Assembly (NCBI RefSeq): GCF_020921035.1
Contig: NC_063155.1
Location: 26,219,294-26,283,293, forward strand
Source: Rhodamnia argentea
Taxonomy: Eukaryota > Streptophyta > Magnoliopsida > Myrtales > Myrtaceae
Reading direction: 5' to 3'
Length of the DNA stretch: 64,000 nucleotides
A program made the translations under genes and the position numbers. The notes under the pieces are model-generated. The model saw nothing but the letters and a program-made list of their open reading frames with translations, made no database searches and was not told the DNA's origin. Below, piece after piece: positions 36,291 to 47,302 of this stretch (its first letter is position 1; every line of letters starts with the position of its first letter).

Positions 36291-37735
36291 ACCCATTGTT
36301 TAGTTTGTTGTTTTCTTGGAGCCCATTTGCAAAATAAAAATTAAAAAAAAAAGTAAATAGGAAATAACAGGCGACCCTTCGAAATTCCTTAAATTCCTCT
36401 CGAGACCCTTAATTTCCCCCCGAATTTCACCTCCATCCCTGAAAGACAACCCTCCTAAAACTATCATTTCCCATTCAAGCAAAATGGAATTTTCCTATCA
36501 TTTCCCATTCCAGCAAAATGGAATTTCTTTACAGTTTAGATTGCCTAGTTCCCAATAATATACTATGAAGGAAGAATATATTAAAATAGGATAAACATAG
36601 GAAAAAAAAGAAATTAATGCCAACATAAGAGCTTGTTTTAGGCCCAATTTGATAGTTTAAGAGACATTATGTAAGATCGTGTCAATTACAAACAATTGAC
36701 ATTGTTGTTGCAACGCCTAGTTTTGGCCTAATGCCCAATTTCGTAGCGTGGTGCGTCTTATCAAATTAGACAAACGAGACCCCTTTTAGGCTCTTTGCTG
36801 GCTTAAAGAGCACTTCAGCAATGAACTCTCCACTCTACATCTCCAATTCTTCGCTGAAACAATAAACATTCTCTTTCCATTATGCTGTGGTGTAGGGATA
36901 TTTTAAGTTAGCTTTAAGTCTGCCTCTCTAGTTCAGCCAAAGACAAGATCATCCGCAGTGAGATATGATGATTTGAACTTCAGATGAGCGCGCCTAGAGT
37001 GAGTTATATTGAGACATCACATTTATCTAAATGCAGAGATCACGATCATTTTATCACTTGATCAAATCTTTTTTCGAATTATTTCATATTAGACATTTTT
37101 TGTAAAACTATTTTGGAGAATATATGTTATGGGAAGCTTCAAACAGTCTTGCGATATTAAATATTATCTGCAACACTATTTGGAGGAGATATATATATAT
37201 ATATATCTATATATATCATATCCTCCTTTCATGTGTCGTTCTAAAGCATTTTTTTTCAATATATATATATTGCAAACAATGTTTGAAAGAAAAACAATGT
37301 TTGAAAGAAAAAACTTAAACATTTTCATCATAATCTTCTTCTCTTTTCACTAACATATTCACTCCTTATATATATATATATCTCTCTCCACCCTTTTCAG
37401 CATCGCATTTAACTTTTTCCACCCGTAATAAGCTTGGTATTAAACAAAAGAGCTTGTGCTGCCATATTTTAACAGCTGGTGATTATTTTTTATATGTAGA
37501 TTTACGGTGAAAGAACTTGTCAAAAGCCTAGTGCGGAGACCGAGCTCGTCACAATGTTCAGGCTCATCCAAGAGCGCCCCAGAAGGGCTGAAGGAGCGCG
37601 TCTGAAGTCTGAAGACGGTGAAGTAAATGCAATTCGATCTCTGTCCATCTTCTGCTCCGACTGCAACTGAGGAGGAAAGGGTTTTCCACAGGAACAGCGC
37701 CAGGTTTCCCATGGACTCGCCATTGGGGTCAAGCT
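36291..37735. other. AT-rich spacer with TA microsatellites
   Basis: TA repeats occur at about 37188-37216 and 37367-37380. A small direct repeat of 17-18 bases (ACAATGTTTGAAAGAAAA) is present twice at 37277-37312. I see no gene. Confidence 0.4.
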
Positions 37736-37995
37736 TTTATAAACATCGAAAAGCAATGACCTCCCGGCGGCGACGTACCTTATCGGGAGCGGGACATCTT
37801 GGCAATCTTGCCACGATCTCAGCAAGTAAGTATAGGTCAGGAAAGAGCTTTCGCACTTCATCGCCAATGGGGGTTGGTCGAGGTCTAAGATCAGCGTCCC
37901 AAGGGCCAGAATGATATGGGTCGGGCGACATCGGTCGGTAAACCCAAGAGTCGCAGTCGCTGTCCCTGTCGCCATCGCTGTCTCTCGACTCCTAT
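37736..37995 (-). pseudogene. Unidentified exon-like fragment
   Basis: On the minus strand a frame open from about 37990 reads through SWVYRPMSPDPYHSGPWDAD and PTPIGDEVRKLFPDLYLLAE to RLPRCPAPDK. A good splice donor (AAG|GTACGT) then follows at about 37780. Composition and the donor suggest a real or former exon. No partner exons were found nearby and I do not recognise the family. Confidence 0.3.
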
Positions 37996-38102
37996 TTGCT
38001 GGCGTTCTTACATGTTGGAGTGGAGGAAGAAGAGACTTGTGCTGCTTCCCTGTCCAATTACTTCATCTTCCACAAAAAACAAAAAACAAACCAAAAACAA
38101 AA

Positions 38103-38487
38103 GTTAACGGCACGAAACCCCATATTGGTACATTGGTAATATATTTAGACCAAATTAATTTTTTGATCACGAGAAACTCAAAATTGATACACCTCTAGCG
38201 AATTTATCCTAAACTAATTTTTTGACAATAAAAAATCTAAAACTAATACATTTATGATAATTTTACCCTCCGCTAATTTTCGTTAAATTTTACCGTTAAA
38301 TAACCGAGTTGGATGATATGTGACGGTTGATGGGTGTACCGGTTTAAAGTTTTTGTCCTCCTTTTATCGTGGTTGTACCAAATTGAAAATTTTGGTGGTA
38401 ACTGATAGAGTGTAAATTTATTACAGGTGTACCGATTTGAAATTTTTATGGTAAGTGTACCGGTTTGAGTTTTTTTTGTGGTATTTA
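38103..38487. mobile_element. Long-inverted-repeat MITE
   Basis: The left arm (GGTACATTGGTAATATATTTAG..., about 38118-38290) is repeated in inverted form on the right (about 38325-38487, ending ...GTAAGTGTACCGGTTTGAG). Each arm is made of repeated phrases of about 45 bases of the type 'GGTGTACCGATTTGAAATTTT'. No coding capacity. Ends are approximate. Confidence 0.5.
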
Positions 38488-38604
38488 AAAAAATAGGAAA
38501 GCTATTAAATATTGGGCTTGCTATCTTCAAACGCCATGCGCGTGCAGTTCGTGTGGGCTTTCATCAGTTCCCACTCGCCAGTCCTCCCTCACGCTCACGG
38601 CCCA

Positions 38605-38805
38605 AGAAACGAGTCCGTGTACAACACGCGGCCTCTCAGCCCGAAGCTTCCCCACGTGAAAACCACCAACTCCCATTCGCTTTCTTCCCCACATCCCCTA
38701 TTTAGAAATCCCCGGATTTCACTTGTTTTTTAATTGGCCACTATTTCCCCTTCAATCATCACCCCCTTCGATCCTCGCTCTTCGATCTTCAACCGCAACC
38801 CCAAA
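38605..38805 (+). promoter_or_regulatory. Promoter of NRP copy 1: G-box/ABRE and TATA element
   Basis: CACGTG lies at 38653-38658 inside CCCACGTGAAAACCACCAAC, and a TATTTAGA box is at about 38699-38706, roughly 100 bases before the ATG. The same words at the same spacing precede copy 2, so the promoter was duplicated with the gene. CACGTG cores are bound by bZIP/bHLH factors and often mediate ABA or light response. Confidence 0.6.
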
Positions 38806-39330
38806 ATGGATCCGAGCCACTCGACCCCCTCTCACGCCCACGGCCACCACCAGAACCCCAGCTCCAGCGACCTCATGGCCAGCGCCAAGCTCGTCGCGGA
38901 GGCCGCCAAGTCGACCTTCAGCCACGAGTCCGACAAGATCGACCGGGCCAGGGTCGCCGGAGCAGCCTCCGACCTCCTCGACGCCGCCTGCCACTACGGC
39001 AAGCTCGAGGAGAAGAGCTTCGGCAAGTACGTGGAGAAGGCCGAGGACTACCTCCGCCAGTACGGCTCCTCCCACCCCTCCGCCGCCACCGCCGCCGCCG
39101 GCGGCCACCACCCCGCCCCGCAGCACGCGGGAGCCCCTGCTGCCGCGGCCGCGGCGCCCCACCACTCGTCGGCCCACTCCGGAGGCGAGGAGCACTCCGG
39201 GAGTGGCGGGCACGGGGATTACCTGAAGATGGCCCAGGGGTTCCTCAACTCCGGCGGCAAAGAACACTCCGGGAGCGGCGGGGGATACGGGGATTACATG
39301 AAAATGGCTCAAGGATTTCTCAAGAAGTAG
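38806..39330 (+). CDS. NRP1: Nodulin-related protein, tandem copy 1
   Basis: Single exon, 174 residues. The ATG at 38806 follows CCCAAA and gives MDPSHSTPSH. The conserved core (SSSDLMASAKLVAEAAKSTF, RVAGAASDLLDAACHYGKLE, YVEKAEDYLRQYG) occupies residues 20-85 and is probably helical. It is followed by an Ala/His/Pro linker and two C-terminal copies of the motif GDY(L/M)KMAQGFL separated by Gly/Ser-rich sequence. There is no signal peptide or membrane segment. The Arabidopsis relative, At2g03440 (NRP1), is known as a stress- and ABA-related gene; its molecular role is unclear. Coding GC is high compared with the flanks. The gene symbol is transferred by similarity. Confidence 0.85.
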   Translation: MDPSHSTPSHAHGHHQNPSSSDLMASAKLVAEAAKSTFSHESDKIDRARVAGAASDLLDAACHYGKLEEKSFGKYVEKAEDYLRQYGSSHPSAATAAAGGHHPAPQHAGAPAAAAAAPHHSSAHSGGEEHSGSGGHGDYLKMAQGFLNSGGKEHSGSGGGYGDYMKMAQGFLKK

Positions 39331-39976
39331 TGGTCATCGCTAGTAATTACAGAGTTAGCCGGTGAATCTTAAGTAGTGTGCGATGTGTTGGGTTGCTCTG
39401 CTTCTCTCTGTCTTTCTCTCTCTCTGTTTGTGTAATTTGTGTTTGTGTTTGTGTTGACTTTTGAATTGTGATTGTAATTGGCTGAATCGTATATTGCTGA
39501 TTTTCCGATCATGCAAAAGATCCGATGCCTGCTTGATTACGTCTGTCTGCTGCGTCGAAGTGATTCACCGCTGACGAGAATCGTAGAAGCGATTAGAGAT
39601 CTTCCGAGTCGGATCTGGGAAAACCCATGACGGGTTCGGCGAGGAACCGTATTTGTGTTTTTTCTTTTTTTTTTTTTTTTTTGTCGGGAGAAAAAAAAAC
39701 AACGTCATTCAACTAACACGACAATTATGAGTTTCTGAGCATAAAGTCACGCACAGACTGAGGTGGTTTAGACGACCAGGTAGGAGGAAAGGCCTTCGGC
39801 AACTTGGTTTGCGTCTCTCGGACCGGGCTAAGCTTTGCTCGCAATCTTCAATAACGGTCCGTAGCTCCCATGGGCTTCAAGTGCCCGAGAAAAGCTCAAC
39901 AACTGACAGGCCATACGTTTCCACGGTCAAGTGTTGATCATGTTCACTCCACAGATCACGCCTATCTTCCAAGTAT
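39331..39976 (+). other. 3' region of NRP copy 1
   Basis: Up to about 39640 this is homologous to the 3' flank of copy 2 (GCGTCGAAGTGATTCA, GAGATCTTCCGAGTCGGATCTGGG). It marks the right edge of the duplicated unit. A poly-T/poly-A stretch near 39660-39700 lies just beyond the boundary. No other gene. Confidence 0.5.
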
Positions 39977-40531
39977 CAGGGATGAGCGGTTTTAGAGTCC
40001 ATTAAATTTTCAATTGGAATCTGGAATTTACCCATATAAATCGATTCTCTAATTTTTGAAACGTGAAATTTATTCTGCATACCTTGAAATCTGAAATCTA
40101 TTATGTCATAGGTACCAGGATCGGTTTCAATGTTTGCTCATATTCTACTTGTATTTTTAATTAAACATTGCAGTGAACAATCACCTTTAATAACAATCAT
40201 TTTCTGCTCTAATGAATTGGCTACAGCTCATGTTTAGACATACGAAGAATATGAAAATATTAACAAAGTAAAAATTTCAGTTGTGGATATAATCGAAAAT
40301 AGAAGTTTAGACTATTGGTTCAATATTATACACTCATAATATGACGCCATGAAATATCGTAGCATCGTGTGAAAATATAAAACAAGAAAAACGCAAAAAA
40401 CTTGTTCCAGTGGACTGTCTAAACCAGTCTCCCAAATTTTGAAACATGAAACCTACCTTGCACATCTTAGTAGGTGGAACGGGACCAATTCTCGCTAGTC
40501 CCATTTTACCTTGAAACAACGCCCATCCCTA
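39977..40531. mobile_element. hAT-type non-autonomous element with perfect 8-bp TSD
   Basis: The terminal inverted repeats are CAGGGATGAGCGG (left) and TAGGGATGGGCGT (right, read inward). The element is flanked on both sides by the identical 8-mer CCAAGTAT (39969-39976 and 40532-40539). An 8-bp duplication with CAGGG-type ends is diagnostic for the hAT superfamily. The arms are long inverted copies that include 'GGTACCTA/GGAAC' phrases, and the 555-bp element codes for nothing. It lies between the two NRP copies. Confidence 0.9.
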
Positions 40532-40779
40532 CCAAGTATAATAGAGCAATTCTCAAGGCTAAGCTTTCAACGATAGCTGGCAAGGAAGGTGGACTCACTC
40601 AGTTGGCAAAACCCACAATAATTCGGCCAGAAGAGTCGCAACAAATCCGAACGACCGCACCCTCCTATTCCCCCATCGAGCATGGAATCATCAACTTTGA
40701 GCTTCAAGCACCCGCTTGTCGGAGAGGAGAAAATATTAGGTAATCTTGATTTGCCAAGTCATCAATGAGACACTCCATA

Positions 40780-41275
40780 CGAACATCAACACGTGTTCAT
40801 TGCGGGTCCCACCTGTCAGAAAATTTTCAAAACCCCTCCTCTCCTTCTCCGTTATTCTCCGTTATCTCTTCCCCCCCTATATCTCTCTTTGCCTCTTACC
40901 GAGGACCCGCTCTCTCTACGCAACCTTTGCTCTCGCTCTCCCCATCCCACTTCAAGAAAGAAAACCTTCTCTCTCTCTCTCGTCCGCCTCCGCGTTGGTT
41001 CGCATCTTTCTTTGAAACTTCGTCCCACGATTTCTCTTAAGGTTTGGTCGGTTCTTCTTCATGCTCGTCTCTCTTGTTAGGTTTCAGCTTTTATTTGGTG
41101 GAATCGATTTCGATTTTCTTGCTGCGTGCTAAAGAGGGCTAGCGTTTTGTTATCTCGATCTTTATTTTGTTTTTCCCTCTTTCGATAGAATTGATTTTCA
41201 CCTCTTTGATCTTCCCGATTCTACTTTTCGTGCTAAGATTATGCTTGCGTTTGTGACTTCGTTGCCTAAATTGTG
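40780..41275 (+). other. Orphan leader-like CT-rich segment
   Basis: CTCTCT-rich sequence at 40845-41000 followed by a donor-like site (CTTAAG|GTTTGG, about 41041) looks like a plant 5' leader and start of an intron. No coding exon follows before the second NRP gene. It may be the leftover promoter and first exon of a lost gene, a non-coding transcript, or chance. Confidence 0.3.
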
Positions 41276-41884
41276 CTCCAAGCTCAAATTCCTATCCCTG
41301 GCTTTGTTGCTTTGATAGGAAAGAAAATTGCCATTATCGATGAGATTAGTATTATCTTTGTAGTGATACCGTGGCGTCCCAGTCCTGCCACTTGCTTGTT
41401 ATTCGTGCTTTGTTTTAATATAATATTATATATAATAACTGACGCATGCGGTCCATGCCGAAGACTAACACAAACAAGTGAGGTTAGCATACAAGTGCAT
41501 GAACAAATTGTAGGAGGTACAACACTTAAATGGTTTGGCCTCAATAGGGTTCACCACCGGTACATGCTTAGATAGATATATGTACACTCATATCACAAAT
41601 CTTGATTTTATATAATGGATAATTTGTTAATGTACATCCATTTTTAATCGTCGCAACTATTTATGTTTATATATTTATGTGAATAATTAAAAATATTATT
41701 CGTTCATTTATTTTTATAAGAAATCATTTCCAAAAAAAAAATATTCTCCATGTCATGAACTTTTACGAATTATTCAAGTATTTACGTATTATATCAAACT
41801 TTCATCTAATGGTCGATAATGGTTTCTCAAAATATCGTCTTAGTGAAGGAGATTTTAACTTCACCTTTTTTTCAGAGTCCTTGG
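41276..41884. other. AT-rich spacer
   Basis: No gene or repeat ends recognised. Confidence 0.35.
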
Positions 41885-42076
41885 CCGACGCCGAATAGCG
41901 TGGACAACTCGTGGCCTCTCAGTTCCCACGTGGGGACCACCAACTTCGTTCGTTTCTTCTCTCACCTCCTCTATTTAAGACTCGTGTTCCTTCCTATCTT
42001 CCCTTCAATCATTCATCATCACCCCCATCTTCATCTTCAATCCTCGCTCTTCGATCTCCAACCAACCGCACCCCAA
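41885..42076 (+). promoter_or_regulatory. Promoter of NRP copy 2: G-box/ABRE and TATA element
   Basis: CACGTG at 41927-41932 (in CCCACGTGGGGACCACCAAC) and a TATTTAAG box at 41972-41979, about 100 bases before the ATG. Homology to copy 1 begins near 41885/38605 (GGCCTCTCAG shared by both). Confidence 0.6.
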
Positions 42077-42601
42077 ATGGATCCCAGCGACGCCAACCCC
42101 TCTCGCTCCCACGGCCACCATAGCTCCAACTCCAGCGACCTCATGGCCAGCGCCAAGCTCATGGCGGAGGCCGCCAAGTCGACCTTCAACCACGAGACCG
42201 ACAAGGTCGACCGGCCCAGGGTCGCCGGTGCCGCCTCCGACCTCCTCGACGCCGCCTGCCACTACGGCAAGCTCGAGGAGAAGAGCTACGGCAAGTACGT
42301 GGAGAAGGCCGAGGACTACCTCCGCCAGTACGGGTCCCCCCACACCTCCTCCGCCGCCGCCGACGCCGCCGGCCACCACCCCGCCCCGCAGCACGCGGAA
42401 GTCCCGGCCGCCGCCGCGGCGTCGCCCCACCACTCGTCGGCCAATTCCGGTGGCGAGGAGCACTCCGGGAGCGGCGGGCACGGGGATTACCTGAAGATGG
42501 CCCAGGGGTTCCTCAACTCCGGCGGCGAGGACCGTCCCGGGAGCGGCGGGGGATACGGGGAGTACGTGAAAATGGCTCAAGGTTTTCTCAAGAAGCAGTG
42601 A
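42077..42601 (+). CDS. NRP1: Nodulin-related protein, tandem copy 2
   Basis: Single exon, again 174 residues (MDPSDANPSR...). The core SSDLMASAKLMAEAAKSTF, RVAGAASDLLDAACHYGKLE, KYVEKAEDYLRQYG and the two C-terminal motifs GDYLKMAQGFL and GEYVKMAQGFL are kept. Most differences from copy 1 lie in the N-terminal 20 residues and the Ala/Pro/His linker. Length, frame and promoter are intact, so both copies are probably functional. The distance between the two start codons is 3271 bases. Symbol by similarity only. Confidence 0.85.
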   Translation: MDPSDANPSRSHGHHSSNSSDLMASAKLMAEAAKSTFNHETDKVDRPRVAGAASDLLDAACHYGKLEEKSYGKYVEKAEDYLRQYGSPHTSSAAADAAGHHPAPQHAEVPAAAAASPHHSSANSGGEEHSGSGGHGDYLKMAQGFLNSGGEDRPGSGGGYGEYVKMAQGFLKKQ

Positions 42602-44579
42602 TCGTCGCTAGCGACGAATTACAGAGTTATCCCATGAATCTTCAGTTACTTTGCGATGTATTTGGCTTCTCTGTTTCATGTTGTTCGTCCTGGTTTCGAG
42701 TTTTACGGTCGACTTGTGATCTGAGAATTAGATATATCAGTGAATTTCCGATCCTTCGAATGCGCCGGTTCCTGCTCGATTTCGTTGTCTTGTTGCGTTG
42801 AAGCGATTCATCGTTGTCTTGTTGCGTTGAAGCGATTCATCGACGATGAGGATCGATTCAAGTGATGGGAGATCTCCCGGGTCGGATCTGGGAAGAAAAA
42901 AAAGCGGGGGACTCGACTTGTTGAATTGGTCAAAGCTTGAGTTGAAAAGTTGGATATGGATAGGGGTGGGGAGATAAGGAGGAACAATAAAAACAAACGA
43001 AAACAAGGAAAATCAAAAGCAAATTTCCCAAAAAAAAATGATAAATCGTGGTCGGAGCGTCGCCTCACGGATCCAGTGGCCATCAGCGAGAGCCACGTGT
43101 CAGCGGTTGCATTAATGTCTCCGATTTGCCACTTCGCTTACGTGGACCTCGCGATTTGTACCCGATAACGCCGTGTTTGTCTGGGAAGTGGGGAAAAGTT
43201 ACGGAAACAACTTTTTCCTTGTGCTAGTAAAATTATATATATAGACGCACACACATACTTACTTATATATTATGTGGGCCTGATCAGACAGGACTCTTTA
43301 GGACAAAGGGCTTATCACTGGCCTGGTTATCTTAAAACAAATATTTTGAGCACTCGGGCAGCATCGGTTAACAAGGGTTTATCTTTTTCGGACTTCTTAA
43401 CCGAACCGAATACGACATTATTGACTGAGGGTAATATGGTAAAAAAATTGTATGTTAACTAGTCAATTCCCCCAACTTCTATTCTCAATTTGGAGGACGC
43501 AAAAAATGCGAAGGGCAATAGACACAAATGCTACTCCAAATCCTCACCTTACATTTCCCACTATCCTTACAATTTTGGCATGCCCTAGATGACGTCAGAA
43601 TTAGGAGCAAATAACATACACGAAAAACGTACTCCAAAAAGGAAGAAGGAAATTACCTTTGCTATCGTCTAAAACAACCGGGCGCTCTCTCTACTTCTCT
43701 AAAATTGTAGCCATTTTTCGATTTATGTGAATCTTATCCGGAATAATCTTGTAGGATGTAAGATGATTTAGATTTTATTTTCTATGAATCGATCTACCAA
43801 AAGGAATACGAACCGTCTTTTAAAACCACCTGCGAACCTAAGAGGGGGTTGGTGGTGGCCCCTTCGTCACTAAGCTTGAATTCTAGACCCATCTTTTTTT
43901 AACACTTGTGCTGTGTAACGCTTTTTCCCTTAAATTTTATCTTGATGCGTTTTTAATCCTTACACTTTCGTGTTCCTTTGTGAGTTCTATTGAAATTCTT
44001 ATTTGAGCATTTTCGTTAGAATTGAGAATAATTTCTGTGTGTGACAAAAAAGAAGAAGATGAAGACTAGTGAATAATGCAGTAATTGTGAGCAATTCTTT
44101 TACTCTCATTTCTGACTCGTGGACCAACCATTTTTTGTATGTGATTCTTGAAAGAGTTTCACATTTTTTTTTTTTATCTTCTTGTAGACCTTCGGAATAA
44201 ATCTTGGGTTATTATGCAAACCAAATAGATTGATGACTGACCAACAAAAAAAAAAAACCAAATAAAGAACTGATTTCTTTTGATTAAATCAAATTAAGTG
44301 TCGTGACTACGAAAGTACGAGGGATAAAAGAGATTGAAATAAAATAGAAACAGAGTCTAGGAGTTAAATTGATACTGGAGAAAAATTTTGAGGGTCGCAA
44401 CTGTAATTTCGCCTTTCCTCAGGGGCCACTTCGCTAAAAACAAAACAACCCCCCACAAAAAAAAAAACGGTGCTGCGTGCGTGTGGGGCTTGGGCGACGT
44501 CGTCTTCTCTTTTGGAAGTATTTCCTGCCAAAATTGTTTATGATAACTAATTTTTCAGTCATTTTCTCCGGGTAGATTT
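42602..44579. other. 3' flank of NRP copy 2, then gene-free spacer
   Basis: A 29-base direct repeat stands in tandem at about 42783-42840 (TCGTTGTCTTGTTGCGTTGAAGCGATTCA twice, described here by its first and last words TCGTTG and GATTCA). Homology to the copy 1 flank ends near 42895. The remainder (42900-44579) is AT-rich without a recognisable gene. Confidence 0.4.
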
Positions 44580-45791
44580 GAGGGACGGAGAGAGGGGGAG
44601 AGAGAAGAGATAGAGAAGAGTGGGCCGTCCTTGATCTCCTCTTTCGATCTCTGCTCCGATCGCTTTCTCCTTCGTCTGTAAATCCTGCAATCGCCGCGAT
44701 CTTCTCTCTCTCTCTCTCCAATTCGAGGTAATTTTCGCGTTTCGATTCGCGGGTTTTTTTTCGATTTTTTTTTTCCAGATGACCTCCATCTCATCTTCCG
44801 AGAGTCCCACGAATCGGTTGCTCAGTTTAGGCTTTGTTTGACTCGAATTCAAATCGTTTTCATGCCCGTGAGGATCGTACGCCGGTTTCCGTGGGTTGAA
44901 TTCGGTGGATTCGGTCCCGTGTTGGTCGCGATTGCAATTGTGCTGGTACTTTTTGATGCATTAAAAGCGCTGCGGAACCATTGCCATGTTGTTTCTCATA
45001 ACTGCGTGCGCCTTTTTGGGATGCCTTTTCTGGTGGAGCGTTCTTTCTTTTCTTTGGCGACTTAGGAATGAAGGCGATGGAATTTCGCGATCTTCATAGT
45101 TGGTATCTCTTGCTGATTTTATAAACATACTGTGGACGCGCACGTTTCGAAAATTTAATCACTGGATGCTGTTCTTCTCTTAATGAGGATAGGAAGTCTG
45201 GTAGAATTAGAGAGATAAGGGTGGCTTGAGAATGCGGTTTGCAGTTAATTTGGCGGGTGACTCTCGAACATCAGTGTGGCTTTGAGAGGTTGGCACCACC
45301 AAATAGGAAATTCATGCTTACCCTTCTTTTTGTCCAATGAAATTAATGGCGGCTTACTAATCAGGATGAATGTGGAGCAGGGTAACCTTTTTTATATGGC
45401 ATTGTAGTTGTTCTAGAAAATAATGATAGTTAAGCTGTCATCATCTTGTGATTTCTGGGGAATATCTACCTTTTCGTATGATTGTGAGAAGACTAAATCA
45501 CTTCGAGCGTACTCAATATTCCCTGTTAGTTCCATTGCATCTTCGTATGGAAACTGTAGTCATTGAAACTAAAATATCATGAGTAGTGTGTATAAGGTTA
45601 ACTGTTCTCCTTGTGTTTAATTCAGGTAGGTTCAGGTAAACAGAGCTTTCGCCTCGCCAGTGAGTCAGAGAAGGGAACTAAAACATTCTGCTCAAGATTT
45701 CTTCTTTGAGTTTTCTAGTTTAGATGGCGTGCAATTCACGATTATAGCATTTACGACCTTTGCTCCTTGAGCAAATTGTTTCATTGTTGCA
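44580..45791 (+). promoter_or_regulatory. Leader of the RING gene with 5'-UTR intron
   Basis: GA and CT tracts at 44588-44615 and 44703-44718 mark the leader exon. A donor at 44727 (TTCGAG|GTAATT) and an acceptor near 45625 (TTTAATTCAG|GT) suggest an intron of about 0.9 kb before the coding exon. The transcription start is not visible. Confidence 0.5.
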
Positions 45792-46583
45792 ATGTGGAAA
45801 TTTACATCAAATGTTATTTCAAGCATCGGATTGAAAAAAAGCTCCAGTGAGCCAAGTCGAATATGTCAGGAGTGCTCAGATGATGAGGTTGCTTCCAATG
45901 TAAGCAGGGATGAAGGCTTGGAATGCCCGATATGCTGGGAGTCATTCAATATTGTTGAGAATGTACCGTACGTCCTATTGTGTGGCCATACACTCTGCAA
46001 GAATTGCGTCCTCGGCCTTCAATCAGCTCTTTTGAATTTCCCGGGACAACAAATTAAGATATCCTTTCTTATTTCCTGCCCATGGTGCCACTTGTTGTCA
46101 TTAAGGTTGGTTCATAGGGGGAACCTAAAGTTCCCTCGCAAGAACTTCTTCCTTCTTTGGATGGTCGAGAGCTTGAATGGGGACCGGACCAGGTTTACTT
46201 CCATTTGCTCTATCGAAAATCAAACAGTTGGCTCTCCAAGGCGCAATCTAGCTCTTGCAAATCGAGCTGGCAGTGGTAGCCTTAGAAGGCAGCCAAGTTC
46301 TCGATATGCCGGGCAATTGTCCCAGTTGGAAAATGTTGGTCGCAGTCCCAATGGGCAGCAGCATTCCCCTTTCCCTAAATCTCTGGATATATTCATTGAC
46401 ATTATGTCTAAGTTCCCATTGGTGATCGTGTTTCTCCTGATTCTGTTTTTTGTGCTGCCTGGTTGTGCTATCATCTTGTTCCTGTATCTTCTGCTCACTA
46501 TTCTTTTTGCGATACCCGCGTTTTTGGTATTGTACTTTGCATACCCTGTTTTGGGATGGCTGGTGAAGGAGATAACTTCGTGA
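45792..46583 (+). CDS. C3HC4 RING-finger membrane protein, probable E3 ubiquitin ligase
   Basis: Intronless coding region, 263 residues. A complete RING is visible: C45, C48, C64, H66, C69, C72, C96 and C99. RING domains recruit E2 enzymes for ubiquitin transfer. It is followed by FPRKNFFLLWMVESLNGD, a segment I associate with a plant-specific family of such proteins. The C-terminus (about residues 197-258) is strongly hydrophobic with two likely membrane spans (FPLVIVFLLILFFVLPG and ILFLYLLLTILFAIPAF), so it should sit in a membrane. An extra CxxC (C25, C28) precedes the RING. Substrates unknown. The ATG at 45792 is the only start before the conserved MWKF end. Confidence 0.85.
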   Translation: MWKFTSNVISSIGLKKSSSEPSRICQECSDDEVASNVSRDEGLECPICWESFNIVENVPYVLLCGHTLCKNCVLGLQSALLNFPGQQIKISFLISCPWCHLLSLRLVHRGNLKFPRKNFFLLWMVESLNGDRTRFTSICSIENQTVGSPRRNLALANRAGSGSLRRQPSSRYAGQLSQLENVGRSPNGQQHSPFPKSLDIFIDIMSKFPLVIVFLLILFFVLPGCAIILFLYLLLTILFAIPAFLVLYFAYPVLGWLVKEITS

Positions 46584-47302
46584 GATTTAGTTTTTCGATG
46601 ATGAAGCCTGGGATCCTTGATGCCTCTGCTGTCTGCCCAAGAGGTGATGTCGTTGGTTGTCTTCTCTACTGTCACCATGCGTATTGATTCAGGTCGACCC
46701 ATCGCCTATTTGATTAGCTTTTTATAGAGGGGAAGTTTGAGATGTTTCTTGGATATGTATCTATTGCATTTGGGAACACGTTAAAGAGGTTGTCATTTAT
46801 TTCAATGGCATTGATTGCATTAACCAGCTGGTGGTACAATCTAAGTCTATTCTATGTTGATGCATTGGAGGTGCAATAAGAGTATCTGAAAGGTCCTTCA
46901 CTTTCTTGGCGGCAGCCGTGGAGGTATAGATAGGAACAGTACTTGTATGGATGTTTTATTGCGTCTTTTCTGCATATTGATTTAGCTATGCTGCCATTTT
47001 TCGTTCTACTATTGCTGGCTCTTCATTACGGGCTAATGCGTGTAGGGAAATAGTAATATGTGCTGCTGTTTACATGCTCTCTTTGCTTCTTTTTCCCCCC
47101 TTTAATGTTTCTTTGGCGATGAAATTTATCGTATCGACCAGAAACCTTAACACTGAATGATAAGAGGCAGCCATGTAACATCTTGCAAACTGAGAACTGT
47201 ACAAAGGTATTCTTGCGATCACACCGAGAAACAGACAGGAAGGAATATATCTTACATCCGCAGCTTCGAGTATTTTGGGAGAACCAGCCAGGGCCGGCGA
47301 TT
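46584..47302. other. Convergent 3' ends of the RING and remorin genes
   Basis: Two transcripts point at each other across about 720 bases. No other gene seen. The 3' UTRs may overlap. Confidence 0.4.

Noticed and set aside
38734-38805. N-terminal extension of NRP copy 1
   Set aside because: The upstream frame begins at TTG, not ATG. The conserved MDPS start and the leader/TATA spacing shared with copy 2 support the start at 38806.
38752-39312. Minus-strand frame opposite NRP copy 1 (and the same opposite copy 2)
   Set aside because: It is a Gly/Val-rich shadow caused by high GC at third positions of the real gene.
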